Positions 23,923-35,860 of a DNA stretch of 64,000 nucleotides are shown piece by piece. Position 1 is the stretch's first letter. Each line of letters opens with the position of its first letter. The position numbers and the translations under genes were made by a program. The notes below the pieces were generated by a model, which worked only from the letters and a program-made list of their open reading frames with translations, searched no databases and was not told the origin of the DNA. The DNA is taken from positions 680,001 through 744,000 of the forward strand of contig QVRM01007040.1 in NCBI GenBank assembly GCA_003439945.1, given 5' to 3'. Source of the stretch: Dermanyssus gallinae (lineage: Eukaryota; Arthropoda; Arachnida; Mesostigmata; Dermanyssidae).

Positions 23923-23948
23923 TATATATATATATATATATATATATA
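23923..23948. repeat. (TA)n microsatellite
   Basis: Alternating TA tract. Confidence 0.95.
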
Positions 23949-24262
23949 AGAAAATGGCCCTAGACAAATCACACAAAGAAAACAGCAGAGGGAAGTGAAC
24001 AGTGATGGCAACTGCATTAGCCAATTACTCCTAGTCTATTAGCAGGCAGAGAGGCAGTTGGAGCTCATTAATACAATCTACTCAACAATGTTTTTCTATC
24101 AATCGATTTCTATCTCTCGATCAATCTATACGCTTATGCTCAGGTATATGCAGAACCAGCTGTTCTGCTACGTTCGTCGTATCACGTTTATCACGGCACG
24201 CCACGCTGGCAGTGGCAACTGACCGTCCCGCATTACTGGGATTGTCTCGGATAGCCAGGATT

Positions 24263-24265
<3 letters not shown>

Positions 24266-24337
<72 letters not shown>

Positions 24338-24345
24338 AATATATA

Positions 24346-24407
<62 letters not shown>
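24266..24407. repeat. Long (TA)n array
   Basis: About 140 bases of TA with TAATATAAATA interruptions near the middle. Confidence 0.97.
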
Positions 24408-24410
<3 letters not shown>

Positions 24411-24572
24411 TTTGCTTTGCTAACGCCACCCAATGCTTCGTTTATCTCCTCAGGCACATCTAACAGTCGTTTTTGGTACGCCCGATTAGCATCATCTGAT
24501 CTATCGACAGCATCATATTATCTATGCGTAGAGCAGATAGTTATTCTGTATGTAGCGTAACTTATATAAGCG

Positions 24573-24575
<3 letters not shown>

Positions 24576-24606
<31 letters not shown>
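24576..24606. repeat. (TA)n tract, left flank of mariner
   Basis: Runs directly into the left terminal inverted repeat of the mariner element. The matching tract at 25895 continues on its right side, so one TA array was split by the insertion. Confidence 0.95.
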
Positions 24607-24607
<1 letters not shown>

Positions 24608-24609
<2 letters not shown>

Positions 24610-25894
24610 GTAGTTCAATAAGTTCTTAGAATGATTTTTTTAGAATTCGAATTTTGGCACGCTTTCACCGCTAATAGGAACTGCAACTTTTCGACTGCTA
24701 GCACTCAATATATTATGGTGATTGGCCGTTGCGATTTCGTTTGATAGCTTTTCCCCTGCAACGTATCGGCGTGATTTTTAAAAATGGAGAAAAAAGAGTT
24801 TCGAGTGGTTATCAAGCATTTTTATTTCAAAGGTTGGAATGCGACCCAAGTAAAAATTGAGTTAGACGAGACGTACAGTGACTCTGCGCCATGTTTTGCC
24901 ACTGTTTCCAACTGGACTAATGTGTTAAAAAGAGGTCGCAGGAGCACCGAGGATGAACTACGTCCAGGAGGCCAAAAAACGGCAACTGATGAGGAAAACG
25001 TAGAGAAAGTGCGAAAAATTCTTGGCACAGATAAGCGAATGAACATTAAGGAAATAGCGAAGGCATTAGGGATTAGTTTAGGCAGTGTGCATTTTATCCT
25101 ACACGAAAACTTGAAGATGAAAGAGCTTAGAGCAAAATGGCTGCCGCATTTGCTCAACCAAGGCCAAAAAGACGCGCCTGTTTTGGCTTTACAGCGAAAT
25201 TTGGCCAAGATGTCGAACAATCTGTCGGATTTTTGGTGCAGATTCATGACCGTCGATGAAAGCCGGGTTCATCACTACACTCCCGAGACCCAAGAAGCAT
25301 CTTGCCAATGGTGTGCTCCTGATGAAGGACCTCCGAAGAGGGTGCGGACAACGGCATTGACCGGAAAGGTGATGGCTACAGTTTTTTAAGACCAACGTAG
25401 AATAATGCTGGTCGACTACCTTGAGAGCTGTAAAACGATCACAGGAGAATATTATGCAAGACTGTTGGACTGCCGTTAGCAAGAACTCATCGTGAAACGG
25501 CCCGCTTTGCAGAAGAAGGTTGTCCCGTTTCACCAGGGCAATGCTCCTGCACACAAGTCCCGGCAAGCATCGGCAAAACTGGCCCAACTGAGGTTCGAAC
25601 TTATTGAACAACCCTCCTATTCTCCAGACCTGGCCCCCTCTGATTATTTCCTCTTCGGACATTTGAAGAATAGTCTCGGTGGAAAGCGTTTTTCCAGCAA
25701 TGAAGAGGTTAAGGCTGCTGTCAATGCCTATTTTTAGTCTAACGACGCGGAATTCTACTCAAGAGGTATGAAAGCTCTGAAATCTCGGTGGGAAAGTGTA
25801 TTGAGCTTCTCGGGGAGTATATCGAATAAGAAAAATTTAAAAACATGATTTGGAAAGTTCTCGGTTTTCATTCTAAGAACTTATTGAACTACCT
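24608..25894 (+). mobile_element. Mariner transposon, near full length (1.29 kb)
   Basis: Terminal inverted repeats of 27 bp match perfectly: 24608-24634 begins AGGTAGTTCAATAAGTTCTT, and 25868-25894 is its reverse complement. Length and a single transposase frame are typical of mariner. Both ends abut (TA)n, so the expected TA target duplication cannot be told from the repeat. The intact inverted repeats contrast with a transposase broken by three stops, so the copy is non-autonomous but could in principle still be recognised by an active transposase. Confidence 0.93.
24784..25848 (+). pseudogene. Mariner transposase, inactivated
   Basis: The ATG at 24784 opens MEKKEFRVVIKHFYFKGWNA, the classic mariner N-terminal helix-turn-helix, with a second helix-turn-helix at about residues 85-110 (IKEIAKALGISLGSVHFIL). 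The catalytic triad should be Asp-Asp-Asp. The first Asp is present (TVDES), the second is lost (HQGNAPAH where HQDNAPAH is expected), and the third is present (YSPDLAPSDYF). In-frame stops occur at 25387 (in the expected FWD position), 25477 and 25735. The frame, about 354 codons, is otherwise unshifted, so decay is by point mutation. It is close to the usual 345-residue length. Confidence 0.92.
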
Positions 25895-25921
25895 ATATAT
25901 ATATATATATATATATATATA
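25895..25921. repeat. (TA)n tract, right flank of mariner
   Basis: Continuation of the array interrupted by the mariner insertion. Confidence 0.95.
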
Positions 25922-26289
25922 CTTTGATTGTTTGCTAATGTAGCACAACTTCACGGTACACGGTTGTTTTCTGGGCAAACACATATATTGTGGGCTAGCT
26001 TGACTTTTTTTTAAAGGGACAGACTGGAAAATGCGGTTCGCACACATGGACACCACGGCAGGAAAGGTCAGCTGCAAATGTGGGCCGGTAGTGTGAGGCT
26101 CCAACTCACTAAAAACCAGTCATGTTCCCATCCCTACACTCAACAAGAAACTGCGCAAGCAATACTTCAAACAATTGAGGGGGATGAATAGTAGCGTCCT
26201 TATCTTAGCTGCCCTGGAGTGCCTTACGGGGCCTTGTCAAGTAAAAACTATTCGTCTCCTCTTTGGCGTGCATAATACGTTCGATTGTA
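25922..26289. other. No gene seen
   Basis: Ordinary DNA. Sequence at 26140-26290 may belong to the 3' untranslated end of the minus-strand LINE that follows. Confidence 0.4.
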
Positions 26290-26915
26290 CGAGCTATAAG
26301 ATTCTAGTCATCACGTAAGTTCATAAGAAGGTGTTTCAGCTTTTTAAGACTGCCGTCACCTGCTGTGTTTAAGTCCGTGCTTAATGGAGCCCACACCGGG
26401 CACGGCAATATTGTGTGTTCCGGCGTGGCTTCCGCTGTTCCTTCACAGTGCTTGCAAAGTGGCGTAATTGCTTTTCCTATTCGAAACAAGTAACTCTCGA
26501 ATTCGCCATGCCGTGTGAGCACTTGAGTCACGTGGTGTGTCAACTCGCCACCGGGCCGGTTAGTCCACGCCTTAATGTCCGGAATCAGAGCCTTTAGACA
26601 CTTCAGGGCCCCAGGTGACCCGTCCTGTATGGCGTCCCATTCATTTTGCCAGGAAATCAAAGTTTTTGCCTTTCTTCTTCCTTATTGCTTGTCGGTTCCG
26701 CCCACAAGCGACGACGTTCGTCGGCCCCCAGGTCTCAAGGGATCGTACCAGTTAGTGCAAGAACAGCCGCCGTGCTGACCGTCTTGTAAACCATCGTAGT
26801 CCGTAAAGCCGCAATGCGTTGGGTCTTGCGCATCAGGGGCTAGTTGAACTAAATCTTGGCAGCAACACCTTTGACTACCTCGATGTTTGTCGTAGGTTTC
26901 TTCCGAAGCAAACAC
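26290..26915 (-). pseudogene. R1/I-like LINE C-terminal fragment
   Basis: The minus strand from 26660 to 26304 is open and reads WQNEWD, LIPDIKAW, GELTHHVTQVLTRHGEF, YLFRIGKAITPLCKHC and EHTILPCPVW. This is the same domain, in the same order, as the end of the LINE ORF2 at 6.8-7.0 kb, but diverged enough to be a different subfamily. Upstream minus-strand sequence to about 26915 may continue the element but is not clearly readable. No RT domain remains, so this is a 5'-truncated copy. Confidence 0.8.
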
Positions 26916-27668
26916 CGGCCTGTCTGTCAGTCAACATTCCTGCAGGCTAGGCTAAACGCATAAAGCATGTCATGTCCATATCGTTTCAGATCTTTAAATT
27001 AACATACATGCATGCATGAATGATTCCTGCAATGGCGACAAAGGAACGAACTCGGAAGCGATTTCAATCCTGGGTCTTGACAAGGCTACTCATTTTTCGC
27101 GTGGTAATACAATTAGATCCCCGCTGTTGGCTAAGGTGGCGTCCTCCACGACCTCACATCACACAGTTTGTATCATCAGACGGTTAGCCTTGATTACTTT
27201 TTGTTTATATGTCGGCATATAGCTTTATCTATATATCTCATGTTACTCAATCAGCGTAGTAACATTTATCAGCGTCGGCTTTATCCTTATCTGCTATAGA
27301 GTTAAATTCATACTGATGCTTTCTGGTCTTGATGCGTTTTCTATTTGCGTTCGGTGCTACTTCAAAACATAAGCCAACTTTAACGCACCATCAAGGCAAC
27401 ATCAAGCATATTAGAATGCAGATGTGAGATAAGCTAATCTAGCTGCAGAGACAACGTCATATATTAGTTAACACTACATTTAACGAATACACACACTCAG
27501 AGATATCATTTGGATTTGGGATTGATCGATTGCTATTTTTTTTTACTGTAGTTCGGCTAAATCTATTGCTCGCCCGACTTTAACAGGGAATTGAAGTCCA
27601 TTCGAGATTGCTAAAAAATATTAGCTGAAAGGCCGATCAGAGTTAAAATATAGCTCTTACTCCTATGC

Positions 27669-27671
<3 letters not shown>
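26916..27671. other. No gene seen
   Basis: AT-rich DNA without recognisable features. Confidence 0.45.

Positions 27672-27700
<29 letters not shown>
27672..27700. repeat. (TA)n tract
   Basis: Alternating TA ending exactly where the mariner-like relic's terminal repeat begins. Confidence 0.95.
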
Positions 27701-28581
27701 CGAGGGCGGATCGGCAAGTGCTAGTACATTGAATTTTAAAAATTGAGCCGAAACCACCAAGGTCTTCCAGTTCATTTTGCTTATGAGCACCATTCATCAG
27801 CTACACACAGGCCAATTTAAGTGCATCGGTGGCGGCGCTTGTTATTTAAATTTGGTTTAAAAAAGTGAGAGAAAACAACTTTCGGCCATTTTTAAGAAGC
27901 CGAAAATGGAATCATCCCCACAGATAACTGTGGAATTTGATATATATATCTTATGGATCAGCAGTCTTAACCAATATTTTATGCGTCAGAAGAAGAACTT
28001 GTAGCAAGGGTCGTTCCAAAAATGTAAAATTTCGAGCAAATGAACGCTTGTTGGGAAATGCCCGGACTGAATCTTTCGACGGTAAACCCCTAGATTGCTT
28101 CAGAGCGTGATTACAAGGGATGAATCATTGGTTTATGGTTACGACATCGATAGGGGCCAAAAGCCAAGGGAATCATCTTTCACGAGTTTTTGCCACCTGG
28201 TTCTACGGTTGATAAGAATTTTTATCGCGAAATTTTAAGACGATTGCGAGCACACTTCTGAATTACCCCCCCCATTACGACAATGCACCGGCGCACACAT
28301 CATAACTGATTGCGGAATATCCCATGAAGAATTCGATTTCTATATTTGCGCAAGCTCCTTATTCGCAGGACATGTGTCCGTGCAAAAAACATTGCAGGAG
28401 CATCTCAACTCGATTCGGAAAAAACGCGTTGAAAAAATGTTTCGAAGAGTGAGAAAGAAAGTGACACAAGTGCATTGTAGCGGGCGGAAGCTATTTTGAC
28501 GAGAAGAAAACTTTGGAAGATTGAATAGGTATTCTTTTTTCTTTTTATAAATCTGTATCAGAACTTCCCGATCCGCCCTCG
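27701..28581 (+). mobile_element. Mariner-like transposon relic with GC-rich ends (0.88 kb)
   Basis: Terminal inverted repeats: left CGAGGGCGGATCGGCAAGTG (27701), and right 28555-28581, whose reverse complement starts CGAGGGCGGATCGGGAAGTT. Only a few mismatches occur over about 27 bases. Inside, on the plus strand and in broken frames, are DESLVYGYD (about 28123), TTTCACGAGTTTTTGCCACC (an FHEFLPP-like stretch), YDNAPAHTS (about 28280) and QAPYSQDM (28350). These are the catalytic blocks of a DD34D mariner transposase. The N-terminal part is largely missing. The left side abuts a TA array. Confidence 0.85.
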
Positions 28582-30065
28582 CATGTATATAAATATATAT
28601 ATACGCCTGGATGTGTGTCTCGGTTGATAAAGGGTATCCATATTATACATTGTTGAAGTAAATGCAATTGTTCTGAATGGCGCTGCACTCTATATATGCC
28701 AGGCAATAGAGGAAACTGATATATATATAATAGCGCTTCATACTGTCAGTTATGGATAGTATATAAAATAAAACAGAAAACGTTAGTTCAAAATTACGTA
28801 CAGCGGTAACCAGTAAGATAGGAGAAAATGTATATTCATATATTTTTTGATAAAACCATTGATTACGCAAAACTATGTTACGCAAGCAAAGTTGGGTCTA
28901 AAGCATCCTAAACCGTAGACTATTGTATGCTTGTTTAAAATTTATTAATTTTAAACAAACATACAATGCAATTGCACATGCGCAAATGAGTGAGTTGGTA
29001 TTGATTGGCTAAATATTCAGCATAAATACTAGATGCATCATACATACAAAGGTCTTATAGTATTACAAAACAGAAAACATCACTTGTTTTGTCTAAATGT
29101 GGATGTTTGACACACATGACACACAACTTGACGTTGAAAGTTCTACCGAACATTCCGAACAAAGCCAATATGCGTTGAGTGAGATGTTTGTCGAACGCAA
29201 ACAAAAATACGAAATATAGATTCTAGATGTATAGATGCATACCGATAACGTATCCAAGCGAAATTTGGTTACTTGGGCAGTGGGCGCCGCCGCTTGACAC
29301 CAAGGTTGTTGTTGTTCTTAACGAACAGTTCTTACGATCACCAGTCGTAGCGCAACCAGAATTCACATTGTCAGCAATCTGATCGGATCGAGACACTCTC
29401 TGTTCACATATGACCATGATAATCGTATTACTACTATTCGAAATAGGAAAAAAAGTCAAGACTGTCATATTAGCCGCGTCGTCATTACGAGTATATCGCG
29501 CACGCACAAACACATCTAGTGATTGATAAACACGTGTTCCAAGACACAGGCGGCTTCCTGTTAAGCTCCTTTGATGGCCTAATGCTGGTCGTGTGAAAAT
29601 GCTTCAACCACGGAGCGACGACGAAGCAGGTAGGCTATTCGTTCGGCGTTCTGTTACTATTCTGATCGAAATTCGACTAGACACAGACACATGAAAGTTA
29701 CGCGGCAGTTTTGCCCAGTCCAGCTACGGAAAGAAACACAAACCAACCTTTGCTTTTGCACGCTAACGACTGTGTCTAAAGTTCCAACTGTAGCCATTCG
29801 AATCCGCGGAGCGGTTAGCGCTCGCCGCCACTGCGAGACGTTAAATTCGCCTATGACTACTACTTGAATGCAGACTGTGATGTGCAGAACTGTATTTTTA
29901 TCGTCTCGGTGTTTCGATGTCTTCTGAACACACTGTGCTTGCTTTTCATCTGTATAGTCGGCAAGGCCTTGATGATGATGATGATGATGATGATGGTGAT
30001 GATGATGGTGGTGGTCTGTCTCTAAGTGTTGGATTGTTCGGCGACCTGGTACGTAAAGTAGCTAA
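28582..30065. other. No gene seen; small repeats
   Basis: Contains a 21-bp-arm hairpin (listed separately) and a (GATGAT)n run at about 29968-29999. A minus-strand frame at 28643-28885 is short and without motif. Nothing else is supported. Confidence 0.45.
28922..28967. repeat. 21-bp inverted repeat (hairpin)
   Basis: Arms ATTGTATGCTTGTTTAAAAT... (28922-28942) and 28947-28967 pair at 20 of 21 positions around a 4-base loop. Confidence 0.85.
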
Positions 30066-30130
30066 AGTTTTCGGGCTGTTGTCCCTCAGCCAAGATTTAA
30101 CGTCCACGGAACTGTTTTTCACAGTTAGAA
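30066..30130 (-). mobile_element. tRNA-derived SINE, 3' fragment (copy 4, inverted)
   Basis: The reverse complement carries AACAGTTCCGTGGACGTTAA, ATCTTGGCTGAGGG and CAGCCCGAAAAC, the 3' body of the 7.36-kb SINE. Head and promoter boxes are missing. Confidence 0.75.
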
Positions 30131-30549
30131 AAGTTTAGCAGTTTTTCTTGATGTTTTTTTAATATTATTTGTAAGTATGTTTGCCTGCAGACGTTACGCG
30201 GTGGCTGTCGTAGCTGTTTGATCAGGCTAGCCAGACAAATCAACATTATATATAGGACACGTAGTTGTATACATAGAGTCAATACTTGTGTGCGTTGTGT
30301 AAACGAGCATTTCACGGTAATAAGTACACTCGTAGGGACCTGGCAAGTTTTTGAAGTGTATACGTCCGAGTAGAGATTACATTTTTTTGAATGCACAATC
30401 GTTATTTAAATTTTTATTTGAGATGCCGGATGCATGCATCGAAGTATACCTCCAAAACGCATTTGTTGTGTTTTCTAGCTCTACCTTATGGCTTCAAGCA
30501 CGGACTGGCGTGATATTGAAACTTTTCCTTTGAATTTTCTTTAAATATT
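30131..30549. other. No gene seen
   Basis: AT-rich DNA with no readable feature. Confidence 0.45.
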
Positions 30550-30890
30550 TTGAAAAAGAAGAATTTGAACGGAGTCATGCGCATAAGCAGAGTACTTCTC
30601 CAGCGTGACTGCAGATGCGGCGAGAAACGTTTTAGTGTTTTTACACGGTGGATTGGTGCGTTGTCGCGGTGGAAGGCCGTCGACTAAGACATGCTTTAGA
30701 GCTTTTCGTGTGAGCCTAAAAAATGTTTCAGGCATTCTGCAGTTAACAGTGGCTCGTCACTGTATCACCTTGTTCCAGTTCGACCATCATCATAATTTCA
30801 CTTCTGGTGAAGAACATGGCGACCAGCCCACCGTTGCCCTTTGCCAATTTGTAGGTGGAGATGCTCCAACGCCTGATGACGGCGAGCTCT
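30550..30890 (-). pseudogene. Possible Tc1/mariner transposase core fragment
   Basis: On the minus strand around 30605-30680 one frame reads FHRDNAPIHRVKTLKRF, which matches the second catalytic Asp block (QDNAPIH) of Tc1/mariner transposases. No terminal repeats or other catalytic blocks were identified with confidence, and the frame breaks on both sides. Confidence 0.4.
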
Positions 30891-31320
30891 GAGATTTGCG
30901 TTAAGGGCATCAAAATTGACCTTGACCTCTAATCATCTGTGACGAGTTTCTAGAACAAAACAGACCGGTCCTTGTCGAATGTTGTCCGATTTTTTAGCCA
31001 AAAAAGACGCACAATTCTTTTTACTCCTGTGACAAATCACGAGCTACCTATTGAGCTGTCCGAGGTAATCGTGCAGGATCTTATGGAGGGACTCGAAACA
31101 CTTCTGTGCACTCAGGTCTCACTGAAAGTTGTGCCCAAAAAACAGTACGCTTCCCATTTTTTTAGCTGTTGTGGCACTGTCATGCTCGTATTCGCTATTT
31201 TCTCACACTGTTATCTCTACGAGAATAGGCTCGTTTGTTGCAGCCAAACATCAACAAAGGCGACGCTATCTACAATAGATTTGACTGCTAGCTGACTCCC
31301 CTTAGCTGGGAAATGTATAG
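30891..31320. other. No gene seen
   Basis: May be the older part of the transposon relic on its left; not readable as protein. Confidence 0.35.
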
Positions 31321-31321
31321 A

Positions 31322-31411
<90 letters not shown>

Positions 31412-31430
31412 CTTATTATTATTATTATTT
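31322..31430. repeat. (ATT)n array
   Basis: About 36 ATT triplets with one AATCTT interruption. Confidence 0.97.
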
Positions 31431-31489
31431 ATATAATTTCCCTATGTTAGCACTTTGGAGTGGACAATTGTCTCCGCGCGAACGTGTGA

Positions 31490-32300
31490 TCACGGGTTCT
31501 CTAACCCAGGTTTAGCCCAGTTCAACAATGTGCCCCGAACAGACGCTGCGTTTCCTCGTTGAATGAACTCGTCGAGCGACAACCTCTGACGCAAGAATTC
31601 GGATGCCCTCGTGTCTCCTGTCAAAAGATTAAGACTTTTACAGACTCGCTGAATCAGTTTGAGCGTAAGGGGGCCTGCAGCTCCCATAGTCTCGAACGCC
31701 AACGGACAAAATTCGTGCGGATAATCGACGCTTGAGTATTTTCTGCATTTATTAGCCTAGAGGCATGACCTGCTCGGTCCGCACCTGCACCGACCATCGA
31801 AGGGGCTAATGAGTCGGTTACAGTTGCGTCCCAAACAAGCATGCGGCCACGCTCAAAGAGCGTCAAAGTCAGACGGTCACGTCTTTTTCCATCATCCCTC
31901 GAAAGACCCGGCGGCTCTAGAACGCAAGGGAAGCCAGCGGACCTAAGTGCGCGGCTAAATGTGTCATTTAAAACGGAGTGACGCGCTCGTCGGCCTGCAC
32001 TCAACGCGCATGATGGGCCAAGGCGTCCACGAAGTCACCACAACGACATCGGTGGGGCACGACTATGTCAACACCAAGCCGCAGCCCTGCGCTTATACGC
32101 GTCGTCTAGCAGAGTCCCAATTCGCGGGCAGGGCCTGTAACCAAGCCCCAGCCCCTTGACTACTAACAGCTTGAAGCCTGGCTCTATCAGCAACAGAAGG
32201 TGCTCTATTAATCAGGCCTGCTAGTCGCTTTTCATGTAAGGGGGCTGTCCAACTACCCTGGTTAGCCCTATCCTCAGGAGGAGAATCAAATAGCAACGAT
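31490..32300 (-). pseudogene. Retroelement C-terminal module, copy 1 (decayed)
   Basis: The minus strand reads GAGAWLQALPA (about 32130), then RARHSVLNDTFSRALRSAGF (about 31985), PPGLSRDDGKRRDRLTL, GRMLVWDATVTDSLAPSMV (31800) and FETMGAAGPLTL...TGDTRASEFLRQRLSL (31690-31560). It ends with a QRGNAAS block. This block order is a widespread C-terminal region of invertebrate retroelement polyproteins as I remember them; no catalytic residue is diagnosed. Several frameshifts separate the blocks. A second copy lies at 54.77-55.25 kb. Confidence 0.65.
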
Positions 32301-33059
32301 TATTATTATTATTAGCTGATTTTCGATCTGGACAGTGTGGACGCGTCCTCGTGTGTTTTTCGGAAAGTATTGCTAAATTTAGATTTTTCAGAATTTTGTG
32401 CAGTCATCCGCAAGGCTAGCGGATGTCTATGGATTTGAGACTAAAATAGTCGGCTAGCGTGAAACTCTGCTGCTTACTTTGTGCGCATTAACTATACAAG
32501 TGCAATGTCTACTTGGACAGTCATGGTCAACCTCATCACCACGTAACTTCATCATCACCGTCAGTGCCATCATCGTCCCCATTTCAATTCTCTCCACCAT
32601 AATGCTAGTCATCGTCATTAACATCATTTTTTTGGTTTACCTTCTTCACGAGTTGCCACCTTCATTATCATTCACCTCAGTTAACCACAGTCATCATTCA
32701 CAGTCGTCATCACGGTCACCAACACCAGCATTTATCACGAATTTCATCAGTGACGTTGCCGCTGCCTTCATCCCCGTAACGGAAACTGTGCCTGTAAACA
32801 AACAATAGACGCCACACGGCGGAACGCCAACAAAACGGCAAGAGAAGAAGACCCTCGAACCCACGTGCATCGCTGCATGCAGATCGTGCAGTAGCAACAG
32901 ATGAACGCATTGTGTTGGGGCAGTCAGTGATACGGGCGGTCCGGCTTGTCCATCCAAAACACGAGTTGTGGGAAGCGGGCCACATCAAGCCCCGGGGGAA
33001 GATGCTCGCAGCATGAAGGTATGCGTGCGTCGCAAACTGAATCTCCCCCAGCAAGCGCG
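32301..33059. other. No gene seen; degenerate CAT/ATC-rich tract
   Basis: Sequence at 32535-32760 is enriched in CATCAT/TCATCA motifs, which keeps a hydrophobic frame open. No domain is recognised. Confidence 0.4.
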
Positions 33060-34000
33060 GAAGATTCTAGCGAAACTACCGTGGAGGCGAATAGCGTAGC
33101 GGCTACAGCTGGTGTTTCGGCCGATATACCGATGACTTACAACAATTACCCAGGAAGGCACAATTTTCATTGGGGGGAAATCAGGTGGCGGTGCGGGGAA
33201 TACCCATGGAGATGATGTTTTGTAGAATAAGGCCACTATTAAGAACAGACCAGAAGCTATAATTTTTTCGGCGGAAAAAGGATTACTAGGAATAAATGTT
33301 AGCGCTGCGTGTGCTGCCGGCTTTTGCCGGCTACTTAATAGGGAAGAGCCGCGGTCAATCCGAAATGCCGAACTCTTTATTGTGGCAGAGGATGAGGAGG
33401 ACAATGCTATCCTGCCTAGTTTGTAGTTCCTAGCCGGTTTTCATCAAGGTAAAGCGGCGCCCCTTTGTCAGTAACAGAAAGAATAGCGACGTCCGTCCAA
33501 CGCCCTCAAGCCCTATAGGCAACGGAGACCGTCAGTGTAAGCTCTAACGAACCAGCATTGTCACGCCAACCGACAATGCTGTTGTGATCTTTTCGGGCTA
33601 CAATTTCCCGCTAGAGGTGAGACTCGGTCAAAACCCACGGGCTATTTTGTACCGTGATCCACAGCAATGCTATCAGTGCTACAGCTTCAATCACATCATC
33701 TTCCCCATTGTCGTCTCCACGCTGCCGTCACTGTGGGTCCCGAAGGATTCCACAGATCCCGCCCGCCGATGCTTCTGCAAGTTCAACCATGAAGCCGGTT
33801 ACAGTTCTTGGAGCTTCTGAAGAGGTTTGCGAAGCGAACTATCCAGCAGCAACCCTGAATTGCGCCTGTGAAGTTGCGCGCTTCCGTTGCATATATTTAA
33901 CCTGCTGCGCCCTTCAGCAAGCGCAGTTTTGCTGCCGTCGTACAAAACGGAATCAAGGTCAAGGCACAGAATGACCTTTGCAGTGAGAATGAGGCAGCCG
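33060..34000 (+). pseudogene. Possible retroelement Gag-like remnant with zinc knuckles
   Basis: Around 33640-33700 the plus strand reads RAILYRDPQQCYQCYSFNHI. One frame away, at 33715, it reads CRHCG. Together these look like decayed CCHC knuckles of a LINE/Gag-type ORF1 preceded by a frame with few stops from about 33584. No reverse transcriptase could be linked with confidence downstream, though 34.4-35.2 kb may be an even older continuation. Confidence 0.4.
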
Positions 34001-35690
34001 TAAGAAGGGGTCTTGCCCCGGTGACCACGTGACATGGCACCGAGGAACAGCTAATCTGCCAATCAACAGGCAGTCACCCTCTTTACTGACTCCAACATGT
34101 TAAATAGACAAGATGTTAAAAAGGCTGATATCCGCCGCTGGTTCTCTTTGATACAGCTAAAGTTAGCCGCGCTGCAGCCTGCGCATATTGGCTCGGACTT
34201 GGCCCATCTTGTGTTAAAGGTGGTTTAGATAAAGGTTGGTGTCAAGATGTGGCCCTGCGTACCACGCAGCTCGACGGCCAATATTTGTATCGGGCCAGCA
34301 AAAACCATTGAAGGCGACAATTCATAAGCCTTTAGGAGAGTAGGGAATATTGGGACAGCCCTCACTTCAGACTCTGACCGTTGTAGAGCAATAGGCGCGC
34401 AGGCAAAGCTTGCTCAAGGCGACGTGTGGGCAGTCGCAAGAATGCTGCCCTTAACCGATAGTATCGTCCCTCTCGATTCATAAACTCGCCGCAGTTTGCT
34501 GTAGAAGGACCCCCAACATCTATCGAACTCATTATCGTTTCCGCCGGCCCCAACGCGACTTCATCAGGGTTAGAAATAGCCATGGTGCAAATCTCATCAC
34601 CCTGGGCAAAAAGGACGGCTAAGTTGGGCCAATAACTGCCGGCTTTATATTACGTCGTTTAACTTGATGCGCCGCGACCATCTGGTTAATTCTATAAGGT
34701 CTAAAATGCCGTGACCTTTCCAGCCGTCTATAAGGTGACCCGGTGTCCCAGCATTCTCCTCTGCAGGCAGAAATCATACAATCGTGCTGTGCCGTACAGC
34801 AGGAAGACCCTTGCAGTCCAGCACTATCTGCATTTCTGACCTTCAATCCAGGCTAGTGTCGCAACTGAGGCCGTGGCATCTCGAGGACGCCACCTTAGCC
34901 AGCAATAGCGAAGTTTCTTCGATGGCACTGCCGACTCGCACGCCAGTCCCAAGCCCTAGACACGTACTTAGCACTTTACCTATTGAGACACAATCTCTCT
35001 ACGACCCTCATAATATATAAACTCCAATGTTGGCCAACTTTTAGGAGGCGCGACGTACTACAGCAGTTTGATGAGGTAGTCCGGGAGAGTCTGTAACCCT
35101 GCGCAAGTAAAAATAGTTCTCCTAGACTCAAGTTGCGCTTCCAGTTGGTGCTGGCGATTTGGAGTGTACAGAGCGGTCAGTGTTACCCTATCCTGCTACC
35201 TGGGCTCGCTGTCCGAAGCAGCGAAGAAGACCCCGATGTTATCGCCATCGGGGTCTCCTCGACCGATAGTTAAATAGTTGAATCAACGCAGCCGCTCTTG
35301 TTGACATTTGCGAGTCCAAGTCTCGAGTCCAACGCGATCTAGAAGATTAGTAGTTTATGGCGAACTTTCAACAAATAAGTGGCAAGTGGCTTCAAGTCTT
35401 TTTCTCGGCGCAGCCGGGAACGATGCTGGACAACAATACACCTTGTATTTTGCTGGCTTACGCTTAGGGAAAATAGTTTGCGCACCCTACCTATGCAACC
35501 TGTGCAAAACCATATGTCGTGTTCGTACAGCGCTGGACGCCACTCACGTCACTTCGTTATTAACAATGCAACCTTTTGCGCACTTCACTCGGCTCACATT
35601 CCAGCAGTGAAATAACTTATCTCTCCCAAGTGGGATAGCAAGCTGGGGCTAGACGGAAAAAGCTCATCCCAAAAAATGCGGTGTAGCAGC
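34001..35690. other. Unreadable, possibly old retroelement
   Basis: Short open frames alternate between frames and strands, which is common for decayed elements, but no motif is clear enough to call. A perfect 10-bp inverted repeat (GACCCCGATG ... CATCGGGGTC) lies at 35229-35255. Confidence 0.35.
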
Positions 35691-35860
35691 GGTGGCTTAG
35701 GCGGCTAACGCACCGTTCAAAACGGTGCGTTGCCATGGCAACCATGGTTAGCAAAACAATCGGAAGTTTGAGCCCCGGTCTTGCTGGTTGTATTTGTTGG
35801 ACGTGGTTGTCATTGCCCTGCTGCTACATGCCTCTGCTGGAGAAAAGCCTATGCAAATCC
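35691..35860 (+). mobile_element. tRNA-like SINE candidate
   Basis: An A-box match GGTGGCTTAGGCGG (about 35692) is followed about 85 bases later by a B-box-like AGTTTGAGCCCC (about 35766). Between them lie two back-to-back palindromes, CGCACCGTTcaaAACGGTGCG and TTGCCATGGCAA. The spacing between the boxes is longer than in a normal tRNA. No second copy is present in the window, so family membership is untested. Confidence 0.45.

Noticed and set aside
29800..29850. tRNA-like GGATTCGAATGG on the minus strand
   Set aside because: Only a B-box-like match. No foldable cloverleaf and no A box at the right distance.
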